NCBI RefSeq assembly: GCF_023073415.1
Contig: NZ_JADPJL010000012.1
Coordinates: forward strand, 632,501-696,500
Origin: Bradyrhizobium sp. 190
Lineage (GTDB): Bacteria > Pseudomonadota > Alphaproteobacteria > Rhizobiales > Xanthobacteraceae
Direction of reading: 5' to 3'
Length of the DNA stretch: 64,000 nt
The notes beneath the pieces are model-generated. The model did no database searches, was not told where the DNA came from, and saw only the letters and a program-made list of their open reading frames with translations. The position numbers and the translations under genes were made by a program. This document shows, piece by piece, positions 1 to 7,940 of the stretch (positions are counted from its first letter, which is position 1; the number at the start of each line of letters is the position of its first letter).

Positions 1-764
1 ACGCGTTCGGCCCGGTGATCAAGGAAGGCATCTGGGAGGACTTTGAGCGCCGCGAGAAATTGTTGGGCTTGTCGCGCTTCACCACGACCAAGGGCGAGAA
101 GCGCTCGCTCAAGCAATATGTCGACGATCTCAAGCCGAACCAGACCGACATCTATTACCTGACCGGCGACAGCATCGAGCGGCTGAAGGCGAACCCGAAG
201 CTGGAATCCGCAACTGCACGCGGCATCGAGGTGCTGCTGCTCACCGATCCGGTCGATGCGTTCTGGACTTCGGCGCCGCTCGATTTCGGCGGCAAGCCGC
301 TGAAGTCGCTGAGCCAGGGCGATATCGATTTCGCCCTGATCCCGCCGCTGGAGGACAAGGCCGAGGACAAAAAGGACGAGGCCGGCGCCGACGAGGCCAC
401 GACGATCGCGCTGATCAAGGACGCGCTCGGCGAGCGCGTCTCCGACGTGCGCGCCTCGCAGCGGCTGACCTCGAGCGCGTCATGCCTGGTCGCCGGCGGC
501 GACGCGCATGACCGCATGCTCGAGCGGCTCCTGGCGATGCAGAACAAGGCGCCCACCACCAAGCCGATCCTGGAGATCAACATGCGCCATCCCCTGGTCG
601 CGGCGATTGCCGGCGACAAGGATGCGGCCAAGGACCTGTCAAGGGACCTGTCGTTCCTGCTGCTGGAGCAGGCGCAGATTCTCGACGGCGAGTTGCCGGA
701 AGATCCGGCCGCGTTTGCCAACCGGCTCAATCAGCTGGTGTTGCGCGGGATCGCGAAGGGGTAG
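1..764 (+). CDS. htpG: Molecular chaperone HtpG (Hsp90), C-terminal part
   Basis: This is the 3' end of an Hsp90 gene; the open frame runs in from base 3 (reading AFGPVIKEG), so the true start lies outside the window. About 254 residues are visible, covering the end of the middle domain (motif [16 protein letters not shown], then the DIYYLTGDS segment) and the dimerising C-terminal domain ([12 protein letters not shown], then helices ending in a short LVLRGIAKG tail). HtpG is an ATP-dependent cytosolic chaperone; the ATPase domain is not in view. There is no sign of frameshift. Family assignment is firm; the full length cannot be judged. Confidence 0.95.
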   Translation, partial: AFGPVIKEGIWEDFERREKLLGLSRFTTTKGEKRSLKQYVDDLKPNQTDIYYLTGDSIERLKANPKLESATARGIEVLLLTDPVDAFWTSAPLDFGGKPLKSLSQGDIDFALIPPLEDKAEDKKDEAGADEATTIALIKDALGERVSDVRASQRLTSSASCLVAGGDAHDRMLERLLAMQNKAPTTKPILEINMRHPLVAAIAGDKDAAKDLSRDLSFLLLEQAQILDGELPEDPAAFANRLNQLVLRGIAKG

Positions 765-842
765 GACGTTTAGCCGCGCCAACCGATTTCAGATTTGGCC
801 GTATCTGCTAGAGAGGTTTGAGAACCGGGGGCCCTCATCGCC

Positions 843-1997
843 ATGACGACGCCTGACGGCACCGACATTTTCTACGGCTCGATCCCGGTCTTTCGCGGCT
901 TTGGCAGCCTGATGGACCCGGCGATGTATTCGCCGTTGCCTGATGATTGGACCGTCGGCGTCGCCGACATCGTGGAATCGACCAAGGCGATCGCGAACCA
1001 GCGCTACAAGGCGGTCAACATGGCGGGTGCGGCCGTGATCGCCGCCGTCACCAACGCGCTTGACGGGCGCGAATTTCCGTTCGTGTTCGGCGGCGATGGC
1101 GCGAGCTTTGCGGTGTCGCCCGGCGATCTCGCGCGTGCCCGCGACGCGCTGGCGGCGACGGCGGCATGGGTCAGCCAAGATCTCGATCTGGTGATGCGGG
1201 TGGCGCTGGTGCCGGTCAGGGACATCCGCGCGCAGGGCCTCGATATCAAGGTTGCCCGCTTCGGCCCGTCGGCCAATCTGTCCTACGCGATGTTTTCCGG
1301 CGGGGGCGTGGGGTGGGCGGATGCTGCGATGAAGCGGGGCGAATTCGCGGTGCCGGCGGCAGCGCCGGGCACGCAGCCCGATCTGTCCGGCCTATCATGC
1401 CGGTTCGAGGAAATTCCCTCTGCCCGCGGGATCATTTTGTCTGTGCTCGTGGTGCCTGCAAAAGGCGCCGATCCGCTTGCCTTCCGCAAGGTGATTGAGG
1501 ACATCATCAGGCTGGTCGAACAGTCACCGGACGCCGGGCGGCCGGTGCCGCCGGGCGGGCCGCCGCTGCGCTGGCCGCCGGCCGGCGTGGAGTTTGAAGC
1601 GCGCGCGGCGCGCGGCGGGCCGCTGTTGAGGCGGCGCACCGTCGTGCTCGCGGTGACGCTGTGGGCCTATGTCGTGATGCGCTTCGGCATCAAGGTCGGC
1701 AATTTCGTGCCGAAGAATTACGTGCAGCAGGTGGTGGAGAATTCCGACTTCCGCAAATATGACGACGGCCTGCGGATGATCCTCGATTGCAAGGAGGAAC
1801 TGGAGCAAGCGCTGGCGCAGCTTCTGGCGAAGGCGGCTTCAGAGCGGATCGTGCGCTATGGCCTGCACCGGCAGGACGCGGCGATGATGACCTGCTTCAC
1901 GCCGTCGGTGATGCGCAGCGATCACGTCCACTTCATCGACGGCGCCCGCGGCGGGTATGCCTCGGCGGCATCAGCGCTGAAGGCGATGGCGGCGTAG
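843..1997 (+). CDS. DUF3095 family protein (adenylate cyclase-like)
   Basis: A 384-residue protein of the DUF3095 family, whose members have sometimes been labelled adenylate cyclase. The N-terminal half carries the family core: YHPLPDDW-like text (SPLPDDWTVGVADIVEST, residues about 36-53), a KAVNMAGAAVI helix and FGGDGASF around residue 80. The two acidic clusters (DIVEST and GGDG) resemble the metal-binding aspartates of nucleotidyl-cyclase/GGDEF folds; that is inference. The C-terminal half has a hydrophobic stretch (VVLAVTLWAYVVMRF) and a conserved-looking end. The ATG at 843 has no strong ribosome binding site. It stands alone between htpG and a fold-back repeat. Biochemical activity is unknown. 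Confidence 0.75.
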   Translation: MTTPDGTDIFYGSIPVFRGFGSLMDPAMYSPLPDDWTVGVADIVESTKAIANQRYKAVNMAGAAVIAAVTNALDGREFPFVFGGDGASFAVSPGDLARARDALAATAAWVSQDLDLVMRVALVPVRDIRAQGLDIKVARFGPSANLSYAMFSGGGVGWADAAMKRGEFAVPAAAPGTQPDLSGLSCRFEEIPSARGIILSVLVVPAKGADPLAFRKVIEDIIRLVEQSPDAGRPVPPGGPPLRWPPAGVEFEARAARGGPLLRRRTVVLAVTLWAYVVMRFGIKVGNFVPKNYVQQVVENSDFRKYDDGLRMILDCKEELEQALAQLLAKAASERIVRYGLHRQDAAMMTCFTPSVMRSDHVHFIDGARGGYASAASALKAMAA

Positions 1998-2007
1998 TGC
2001 GGTGCCG

Positions 2008-2092
2008 TAGGGTGGGCAAAGCGTAGCGTGCCCACCGTCTCTCCGGACCATTGCTTGAAATGGTGGGCACGCTACGCTTTGCCCACCCTACG
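2008..2092. repeat. Fold-back intergenic repeat (GTAGGGTGGGCAAAGCG type)
   Basis: A near-perfect inverted repeat with arms of about 30 bp (GTAGGGTGGGCAAAGCGTAG... and its complement) around a roughly 25-base loop, just after the DUF3095 gene and ahead of the DUF2147 gene end. A second copy with the same arm sequence and almost the same length (84 versus 85 bases) lies at 42594-42679. Such elements are common between genes in Bradyrhizobium. Transcribed, it would form a long stem that could act as a transcription or mRNA boundary. Confidence 0.85.
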
Positions 2093-2107
2093 CAGCCCGC
2101 GAAATCG

Positions 2108-2551
2108 CTACCGCCCCACGCGCGTCCAATTTTCGCCGCCGCAGAGCGCGCCGACGCAGCCTTCGACCTTGAGCGTATCCGTCCCCGCCACCGAGACACT
2201 GCTCGCATAAGTACCGCCGTCATCGGCGTTGTAGATCTGGCCCGACCATTTGTTGGGACCCACAGCCTGCATGCCGCTGAACAGCGGCAGGCCGATCATC
2301 GGCCGCGTCTTCAGCGCCGGATTGGGATTCTTGTCATCGACTTGAGGCTTGCCGGTTGATGGATCGACCGGGTCTTTCAACCCAACGATCACGCCGCAGA
2401 TGCCGCCACCACATTTGCTGACTTTCACCCGCGCGTCGCCGGCCTGGGTCTGCCAGACGCCGGTCGGCTCGCCGGCGCCTTGCGCGCGGGCGGATGGCGC
2501 AGCCAGCAATGCCGCCGAGATCGCGATGATGAAAGTCGTTCTGCAAGCCAT
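2108..2551 (-). CDS. Exported DUF2147 family protein
   Basis: A 147-residue protein with a signal peptide (hydrophobic IIAISAALLAAPSARAQG, likely cleavage after ARA or AQG near residue 23). The mature part matches the DUF2147 family: GVWQTQAGDARVKV, a CGGGICGVIVGLKDP loop with a Cys pair, KWSGQIYNADDGGTY, and a C-terminal LKVEGCVGALCGG with another Cys pair. The four cysteines probably form disulfides in the periplasm. DUF2147 domains are small beta-barrel-like exported domains without a settled function. It is convergent with the preceding cyclase-like gene and 75 bases downstream of the MATE gene on the same strand. Confidence 0.85.
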   Translation of the reverse strand: MACRTTFIIAISAALLAAPSARAQGAGEPTGVWQTQAGDARVKVSKCGGGICGVIVGLKDPVDPSTGKPQVDDKNPNPALKTRPMIGLPLFSGMQAVGPNKWSGQIYNADDGGTYASSVSVAGTDTLKVEGCVGALCGGENWTRVGR

Positions 2552-2626
2552 GAATCATTTCCCCAAAAAAGCAGGCCTGCATAGCAACAAATCAGATTTG
2601 TGCAACGTCGGATTGCGCGAAGGCGA

Positions 2627-4012
2627 TCATTTGCTCCAGCGGGTGAGGCGAATCGACAACGCCGTCCCGAGCCCGTACACGACCATCGCCGCGCCGACCA
2701 GTGCGAACAGTGTCCACGCCGGCGCGCCTGCCGAGGCCAGCCACCAGCCGCCGCCGCCGACGATCAGCAACCTTGCGGTGCCGGCTATCACGGGGCCCCC
2801 GACCTTCGCTGCCCCCTGCGAAGAGAAATAGAGGCAGACGCCCATCCCGAAAAAGGCGAACGCCGGTCCTGCCCAGACGAGATAGGAAGAAGCCGCGGCG
2901 GTGACGCCGGGATCGCTGGTGAACAGCGAAACCCAGAGCGTCGGCATCACTGCAACGATCAGTCCGATGGCGCCCACCGTGATGCCGGCCGCGATGCCCG
3001 CGGTCCACGCCACCTGCCGCGCGCGCGTCACCAGCCCTGCGCCCATGGCCATGCCGACCATCGGCACCGAGGCGACGCCGAAGGCGAATGCGATCGGCGT
3101 CAGCAAGAATTCCAGCCGCGAGCCCATGCCATAGCCGGCCAGCGTCTCGGTGCCATAGCCGGCCAGGATTTTGGTGAAGATCAGCACCGTCAGCACGGTC
3201 TGCAGCGGCGACAGGCAGGCCACCGCACCGACCCTGAGAATGTCGAAAAACATGTCGCGCTGGAATTTGAAGCCTGCGAAATTCAACGCCAGCCGGCTGC
3301 GGCCGCTGACGAGGTACCAGGCCAGGAACACCGCCCCCAGCGTGAAGGCCACAAGCTGGCCCGCGGCGACGCCGCTCATGCCGAATTTCGGCAGGCCGAA
3401 CAGCCCAAAGCCGAGCGCGCCGCCAACCGCGATCTGCACCAGCGCGGTGCCAATCAGGGTCACCGATGGAATCCGCATGTCGCCGGTGCCACGCACCACC
3501 GAGGCCAGCGTGTTGACCAGCCAGATCGCGATCGCGCCGGAGAACAGCACGTGCGAATATTGCATGGCCTGATCGAGCACGCCGCCGCGCCCGCCGAGCA
3601 GCGTGTAGAACGCGCGGCCGAAAATCAGCATCATCGCGGTGAAAAAAATTCCGGCGCAGGCGCCGATCAACGCGGCATGCAGCGCCAGATCAGCCGCGCG
3701 GTCGCGATCATTGGCGCCGATCGCCCGGCTGATCGCAGAGGACACGCCGCCGCCCATCGCGCCGGCCGACATCATCTGCGTCAGCATGACGAAGGGAAAC
3801 ACCAGCGCGATACCGGCGAGTGGCTCGGTGCCGAGCCGGCCGATATAGGAGGTCTCGGCGACGGCAACCAGCGTCGTGCCGGCCATGGCGATCGCATTGG
3901 GCAGCGTGAGCTTCAACAGCGTCGGCAGGATCGGCGAGGTGAGCAGGCCGTTGGCCGGCGCTGATGGAACCGCGGCAGTGGGGCGCATGTCGAGCGGGGC
4001 GTCCATGGTCAT
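2627..4012 (-). CDS. MATE family efflux transporter
   Basis: A 461-residue inner-membrane protein with about 12 hydrophobic segments in two pseudo-repeated halves, the usual size for the MATE family. Family-like text includes LTLPNAIAMAGTTLVAVAETSYIGRLGTEPLAGIAL in the first half (TM1-TM2) and the matching region starting near AGYGTETLAGYGMGSRLEF in the second half. MATE proteins export cationic drugs, dyes or metabolites using a H+ or Na+ gradient; the substrate here is not predictable. The ATG at 4012 could also be the ATG at 4006 (MTMDAP versus MDAP). An inverted repeat sits just upstream. Confidence 0.92.
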   Translation of the reverse strand: MTMDAPLDMRPTAAVPSAPANGLLTSPILPTLLKLTLPNAIAMAGTTLVAVAETSYIGRLGTEPLAGIALVFPFVMLTQMMSAGAMGGGVSSAISRAIGANDRDRAADLALHAALIGACAGIFFTAMMLIFGRAFYTLLGGRGGVLDQAMQYSHVLFSGAIAIWLVNTLASVVRGTGDMRIPSVTLIGTALVQIAVGGALGFGLFGLPKFGMSGVAAGQLVAFTLGAVFLAWYLVSGRSRLALNFAGFKFQRDMFFDILRVGAVACLSPLQTVLTVLIFTKILAGYGTETLAGYGMGSRLEFLLTPIAFAFGVASVPMVGMAMGAGLVTRARQVAWTAGIAAGITVGAIGLIVAVMPTLWVSLFTSDPGVTAAASSYLVWAGPAFAFFGMGVCLYFSSQGAAKVGGPVIAGTARLLIVGGGGWWLASAGAPAWTLFALVGAAMVVYGLGTALSIRLTRWSK

Positions 4013-4021
4013 GCGTCACCG

Positions 4022-4050
4022 GTCATCCAAATGAATAGATTATGGATGAC
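4022..4050. promoter_or_regulatory. Inverted repeat upstream of the MATE gene
   Basis: GTCATCCA and its exact complement TGGATGAC are separated by 13 A/T-rich bases, ending 10 bases before the MATE start codon. The size and position fit an operator or a 5'UTR hairpin; the adjacent A/T-rich stretch would suit a promoter. No regulator gene lies beside it, so its role is open. Confidence 0.35.
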
Positions 4051-4097
4051 ATATTATCCGGCCGGGCGAACACAAGCCACCGCGCCCGGTGCAGGGG

Positions 4098-4637
4098 TCA
4101 CCACGGCAGGCCGCATAGGTCGATGACGCCGTCGCGCGGCTTGCGGGTAAAATCGAATACGAACGGCGCCATCGCCTCGAAGCGAACCCGTCCCTCCGGC
4201 TGTTCGGCATAGACCTCGCCCTGGAAGCGATGCCAGCCGCGCGCTTCATAGAATGGTTCATTGTGCGGCTCGCAGAACAGCATCGCGAACCGCACGGCCT
4301 CGTGGTCGCGCATGGTCCTGATCGCGGCGTTCAGCGCCAGCGAGGCATAACCGCGTCCCCGGCAATCCGCCCGCGTCGAAACGCCGCCAATGCCGCCGAT
4401 ATGAACCTTGCGTCCATCCCAAATGGCATCACGGAAGTAGATGCCGACATGGCAGGCGAGACCCGGTGGGGCCACCTCCTCGGGGGCGTCGATGAGCACG
4501 CGCAGATCGGCGTGCGCCCATTTGACGTGACCCCATGAAAGCTTTTCCACCACATGCGCCGGCCAGACCGCCTGCATCAGCGGTTCGGCCCGTGGCCATG
4601 ATGCGTCCCCGTTCAGGACGTCGATCTCGATGCTCAT
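4098..4637 (-). CDS. GNAT family N-acetyltransferase
   Basis: A 179-residue acetyltransferase-fold protein. The acetyl-CoA-binding region is visible as GGVSTRADCRGRGYASLALNAAI (around residues 85-105), where R-G-R-G-Y is the variant of the R/Q-x-x-G-x-G/A pyrophosphate loop. It is followed by FCEPHNEPFYEARGW, the usual beta-strand and helix of the fold. The upstream GAGGGAACGAA gives a good ribosome binding site for the ATG at 4637. The acceptor substrate cannot be inferred; it stands between the MATE and sodB genes without an obvious operon. Confidence 0.85.
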   Translation of the reverse strand: MSIEIDVLNGDASWPRAEPLMQAVWPAHVVEKLSWGHVKWAHADLRVLIDAPEEVAPPGLACHVGIYFRDAIWDGRKVHIGGIGGVSTRADCRGRGYASLALNAAIRTMRDHEAVRFAMLFCEPHNEPFYEARGWHRFQGEVYAEQPEGRVRFEAMAPFVFDFTRKPRDGVIDLCGLPW

Positions 4638-4754
4638 TTCGTTCCCTCATCGCGCCAAAACCGCGTCGGCGTCATATCCGTCATACGCTGGACGCGGAGG
4701 GGCGTTACCCAGAACCTAGCGCGTTCTTGCCAAATTGCGGTGTTTATGCGCAAT

Positions 4755-4775
4755 GGAACCTTCTATAACGGTTCC
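4755..4775. promoter_or_regulatory. Inverted repeat upstream of sodB
   Basis: GGAACC and GGTTCC flank nine A/T-rich bases (TTCTATAAC), 43 bases before the sodB ATG. This could be a regulator site overlapping the promoter. It does not match a consensus I can name with confidence, so the assignment to iron or oxidative control is only a guess from the gene. Confidence 0.3.
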
Positions 4776-4817
4776 CGTTAGACCAGATCACGTCTCCCAT
4801 CAGTTCGGACATCACCC

Positions 4818-5417
4818 ATGACCTTCACGCTGCCCAATCTCCCCTATTCCCACGACGCCCTTGCACCCCACATGTCCAAGGAAACGCTGGAATACCACCA
4901 CGACAAGCATCACCAGGCTTACGTGACCAACGGAAACAACGCGATCAAGGGGACCGAATTCGAAGGCAAGTCCCTGGAGGAAATCGTCAAGGGTTCGTTC
5001 GGCAAGAATCCGGCCGTTTTCAACAATGCCGGCCAGCACTACAACCATCTGCATTTCTGGAACTGGATGAAGCCGAATGGCGGCGGCAGCAAGCTGCCCG
5101 GCCGTCTGGAAAAGAAGATCACCGAGGACCTCGGCGGTCTCGACAAGTTCAAGACCGATTTCGCCGCCGCCGGCGTCGGTCAGTTCGGCTCCGGCTGGTG
5201 CTGGCTGTCGGTCAAAAACGGCAAGCTCGAAATCTCCAAGACCGCGAACGGCGAGAGCCCGCTGGTCCATGGCGCCACGCCCATTCTCGGCTGCGACGTC
5301 TGGGAGCACTCCTACTACATCGACTATCGCAACCGCCGTCCCGACTATCTGAAGGCGTTTTGCGATAATCTGATCAACTGGGACTATGTCGACGAGCTGT
5401 TCGGCAAGGCTTCCTGA
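4818..5417 (+). CDS. sodB: Superoxide dismutase, Fe type
   Basis: A 199-residue cytosolic superoxide dismutase that converts superoxide to oxygen and hydrogen peroxide. Metal ligands are visible: His27 in YHHDKHHQAY, a second His in FNNAGQHYNHLHFW, and Asp and His in DVWEHSYY. The Gln in NNAGQ and the QFGSGWCWL segment favour the Fe-type second-sphere arrangement over the Mn type, although related enzymes can use either metal. Length and start are normal. It is monocistronic, with an inverted repeat upstream and a strong hairpin terminator downstream. Confidence 0.96.
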   Translation: MTFTLPNLPYSHDALAPHMSKETLEYHHDKHHQAYVTNGNNAIKGTEFEGKSLEEIVKGSFGKNPAVFNNAGQHYNHLHFWNWMKPNGGGSKLPGRLEKKITEDLGGLDKFKTDFAAAGVGQFGSGWCWLSVKNGKLEISKTANGESPLVHGATPILGCDVWEHSYYIDYRNRRPDYLKAFCDNLINWDYVDELFGKAS

Positions 5418-5424
5418 CGATTCC

Positions 5425-5473
5425 GTCATTCCCCGATGCACAATTGCGCATCGTAGTTCGCCCCGGAATGACA
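5425..5473. repeat. Nested palindromic repeat after sodB
   Basis: GTCATTCC and GGAATGAC form the outer arms, and CGATGC with GCATCG form an inner hairpin. The GTCATTCCGGGG-like outer arm is typical of short fold-back repeats seen at gene ends in Bradyrhizobium. It directly precedes the sodB terminator. Confidence 0.6.
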
Positions 5474-5489
5474 GCGGAGCAAAGTTCGA

Positions 5490-5521
5490 AAGGGCGGTAG
5501 CTGCGGCTGCCGCCCTTTTTC
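5490..5521 (+). terminator. Rho-independent terminator of sodB
   Basis: AAGGGCGG and CCGCCCTT pair around a 12-base loop and are followed by a run of T. It lies 73 bases after the sodB stop. Confidence 0.8.
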
Positions 5522-5611
5522 GTTGTGGCGCCGTCCCGATCCTTGCGGGGACCGCGCCGGTGCGGCACAAGCGGCATGCCGGGTGCTTTTGCTGACGTGG
5601 AAAATGCTGCG

Positions 5612-5986
5612 ATGAGCTATTTGCTGGTCTTTGTCGGTGGCGGCCTTGGCGCGACGCTGCGCCATCTGATCAACGTGACCTGCGCCCGCTGCCTTGGCAG
5701 CGGATTTCCCTGGGGCACCTTCATCATCAACATCACGGGCTCGACCGTGATGGGGCTGATCGCGGGCTATCTCGCCTTCAAGGGCGAGGCATCGCAGCCC
5801 TGGCGGCTGTTTTTGATGACGGGCATCCTCGGCGGCTACACCACGTTCTCGGCCTACTCGCTCGATGCGGCGCTGCTCTACGAGCGCGGCGAGCTTGGGC
5901 TGGCGGCGCTTTATGTGGTCGGCTCGGTCGTGCTCTCGATTGCCGGGCTGTTCGGCGGCCTTGCGCTGGTCCGCCAGTTCACCTGA
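5612..5986 (+). CDS. crcB: Fluoride efflux channel CrcB (Fluc)
   Basis: A 124-residue four-helix membrane protein of the CrcB/Fluc family, which forms a dual-topology dimeric channel that lets fluoride leave the cell. Family motifs are present: GGGLGATLRH at the N-terminus, FIINITGS in the second helix and GGYTTFSAYS in the third, where the T-T-F-S segment lines the fluoride path. The start was set at 5612 (MSYLLVF), which gives the normal family length; the frame is open upstream to 5525 but that part is arginine-rich and not family-like. No crcB-type fluoride riboswitch was recognised upstream. Confidence 0.93.
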   Translation: MSYLLVFVGGGLGATLRHLINVTCARCLGSGFPWGTFIINITGSTVMGLIAGYLAFKGEASQPWRLFLMTGILGGYTTFSAYSLDAALLYERGELGLAALYVVGSVVLSIAGLFGGLALVRQFT

Positions 5987-6123
5987 ACGAATGGCCCGCG
6001 GCGGGCAGGGCCGTGTGACGTCCTCGCATGGGCATGCCTGAGATGCGCATGGCTATCGTTGCGTCGCCACCATGGCGGGACTAAGCAGGGACGGAATAGC
6101 ATCACCCTCCAAACCCATCGCCC

Positions 6124-6726
6124 TTGTCAGAACATCAGATAAAAGACCCGGCGCCTGCCGATGACGCCGAGCCGAAGCCCCGGCGCGCCCGCAAGCCGGT
6201 GGGCTGGTCGATGATCGTGATCGGCGCGCTGGTCGCAGTTTGCGCAGGCCTGGTCTGGCGGCGCGACGGCATCGATGGCGTGCTCAGGATCCTCACGCAT
6301 GATCTGTGGCTGTTCGGAGAAATCATGCCGCGCGTGCTGGCCGGCTGCCTGCTCGGCGGCTTCATCGCGGAAATCCTGCCGCACGACAAAGTATCGCGAG
6401 CGTTGGGGCCGAACTCGGGCCTGAAGGGACTTTTGATCGGAACGGCGTTCGGCGCGATCCTGCCCGGCGGTCCCTTCACCGCCTATCCGGTGGCGGCGGC
6501 GCTGCTCACGGTCGGTGCCGATTTCGGCGCCACCATCGCCATGGTGGTGAGCTGGACGCTGATCGGCTACGGCCGCGCGGTCGCCTGGGAGCTGCCGATC
6601 CTCGGCACGGAATTCACGCTGTGGCGGATTGTGATCTCGCTGCCGATCCCGGTTCTGGCAGGCGCACTCGGCCGCTTCGTCTTTGTGCGGATGTATCCGA
6701 AGGGCGAGCCGGAGCCGCCGGCATGA
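6124..6726 (+). CDS. Permease half-protein, YraQ/UPF0718-like (first half)
   Basis: A 200-residue membrane protein with a charged cytoplasmic N-terminus (to about residue 25) and roughly four to five helices. The segment AILPGGPFTAYPVAAALL contains the P-G-G-P motif of this permease group. Known YraQ-type permeases are single chains with two repeats, each with such a motif; here the second repeat is the next gene. The start is a TTG at 6124, the earliest plausible codon in the frame; a later start is possible. The gene overlaps its partner by four bases (ATGA), so the two are translationally coupled. The substrate is unknown. Confidence 0.7.
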   Translation: MSEHQIKDPAPADDAEPKPRRARKPVGWSMIVIGALVAVCAGLVWRRDGIDGVLRILTHDLWLFGEIMPRVLAGCLLGGFIAEILPHDKVSRALGPNSGLKGLLIGTAFGAILPGGPFTAYPVAAALLTVGADFGATIAMVVSWTLIGYGRAVAWELPILGTEFTLWRIVISLPIPVLAGALGRFVFVRMYPKGEPEPPA

Positions 6727-7226
6727 CCCTTTCCGCGCTGATCATCGACATCACTCTGTGGGGCTCGGTCGCCGTGCTCGGCTTCATGGCCTGGCAGCGC
6801 GGGCGCGTCGTGCTGGTGTCGTCGGTGCGCGAAGGCAGCATGGACTTCATCAACATCGTGCCGCGCATTGCGCTCGGCGTGATCGGCTCGGGCTACATCG
6901 CCGCCGTCATCCCGCCGGAAGTCATCACCGGCTGGCTCGGCCCTGATAGCGGATGGTTCGGCGTCTTGACCGCGGTCATCGCGGGCGCGGCGACCCCCGG
7001 CGGCCCGGTGGTCGGTTTCTCGATCGGCGCGGTAGCGCTGAAAGTCGGCGGCGGCACGCCGCAGGTGATCGCCTATGTCGTCGCCTGGGCGCTGTTCGCC
7101 TTCCAGCGCATGATCCTGTGGGAGATCCCGTTCATGCCGGCCCGGTTCGTCTGGTTTCGTGCGGCAATGTCGCTGCCGTTTCCGTTCCTGGCGGCAGCGA
7201 TCGCGATGGTGATCGGGAAGCCGTGA
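6723..7226 (+). CDS. Permease half-protein, YraQ/UPF0718-like (second half)
   Basis: A 167-residue membrane protein with about four to five helices. Its AAATPGGPVVGFSIGAVAL segment mirrors the P-G-G-P motif of the preceding gene, which suggests that the two products form the two halves of one permease. The ATG overlaps the upstream stop codon as ATGA. Substrate and direction of transport cannot be read from the sequence. Confidence 0.7.
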   Translation: MTLSALIIDITLWGSVAVLGFMAWQRGRVVLVSSVREGSMDFINIVPRIALGVIGSGYIAAVIPPEVITGWLGPDSGWFGVLTAVIAGAATPGGPVVGFSIGAVALKVGGGTPQVIAYVVAWALFAFQRMILWEIPFMPARFVWFRAAMSLPFPFLAAAIAMVIGKP

Positions 7227-7284
7227 GCCGAGAGACCGTCCACAGAGGCTTCCTAAGAGATGCTGGAACCACTATATTTGCGCC

Positions 7285-7512
7285 ATGACCCGCTTGCTCG
7301 AACAGGCCGTGGAAGCCGTCTCCGCTTTGCCCGATGAGGCGCAGGACGATCTCGCGCGAATTCTGCTGCAGCTCGCAGGCGTGGACCAACCGCCCTATGA
7401 GCTCACGCCTGAGGAAGCCGCCGACCTCGATGCTTCGCTGGCCGAAGCCGCGAAAGGTGAGTTCGCGACGGACGAAGAGGTCCGCGCCGTCTGGGCGAAG
7501 CATGGGCTGTGA
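7285..7512 (+). CDS. Antitoxin of a RelE/ParE-type toxin-antitoxin module
   Basis: A 75-residue acidic protein (MTRLLEQAVEAVSALP start, then DLARILLQLAG and an acidic C-terminus EEVRAVWAKHGL). Small proteins of this type precede RelE/ParE toxins in Rhizobiales; the N-terminal amphipathic helix would dimerise and the C-terminal tail would wrap the toxin. Its stop overlaps the toxin GTG start (GTGA), as usual for such pairs. The assignment rests on size, acidity and the toxin neighbour. The toxin appears damaged, so the antitoxin may be a survivor of a decayed module. Confidence 0.7.
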   Translation: MTRLLEQAVEAVSALPDEAQDDLARILLQLAGVDQPPYELTPEEAADLDASLAEAAKGEFATDEEVRAVWAKHGL

Positions 7513-7778
7513 AGGTCCGCTACACACGTCGGGCGCTCCGGCAGTTGGCCGCAATCCTCGACTACATTGATGCTCGTTCGCCGCAGGGTGACAACGTCAA
7601 GCAGCGACTCCAAGCCGTGATTAGCCTGCTCGCAGATCATCCGAATTCCGGGCGGCTTACCAACAAGGGGTATATCCCGCCGCGCTGTGGTGCGGCCATA
7701 TCCCTATGTGATTTTCTACCGACCGGACGCGACGGGAATATCCTCGGGGTTCGGCACGCCGCACGCCGGCCACTTTAG
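7509..7778 (+). pseudogene. RelE/ParE-type toxin, core scrambled by two compensating frameshifts
   Basis: The frame from the GTG at 7509 begins as a normal ParE-like toxin (YTRRALRQLAAILDYI, then VISLLADHPNSGRLTNK) and ends with the family tail GVRHAARRPL. Between them it reads IPPRCGAAISLCDFLPTGRD, which is not family-like. Reading the +1 frame from base 7687 instead gives VVRPYPYVIFYRPDATGI, the expected core strand motif. So one single-base shift before 7687 and a second near 7737-7742 bring the core out of frame and back. The 89-residue product therefore lacks the central strand and is probably inactive. Sequencing error is the alternative explanation. Confidence 0.75.
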
Positions 7779-7940
7779 AGCTAGCGGTTTGTAGACTCCC
7801 GTTTTGGCGTTTTGACCGCCTTGATCGCAACTCCGCGCCCCCGGGGGCGAGGCTAATCATGCCAGAGGTTGGTACGGCGTCCTCATAAAAATCAGCACTG
7901 TCCGCATTGAATTTGGGCGTGCCCTCATTCAGTCTAGGCC

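Noticed and set aside
2600..3964. A 454-codon open frame opposite the MATE gene
   Set aside because: It is an antisense shadow; the MATE protein on the minus strand has clear family features and membrane helices.
5987..6123. Possible gene or riboswitch between crcB and the permease pair
   Set aside because: No open frame with a start signal and no fluoride-riboswitch-like pattern was found; the region looks like ordinary spacer.
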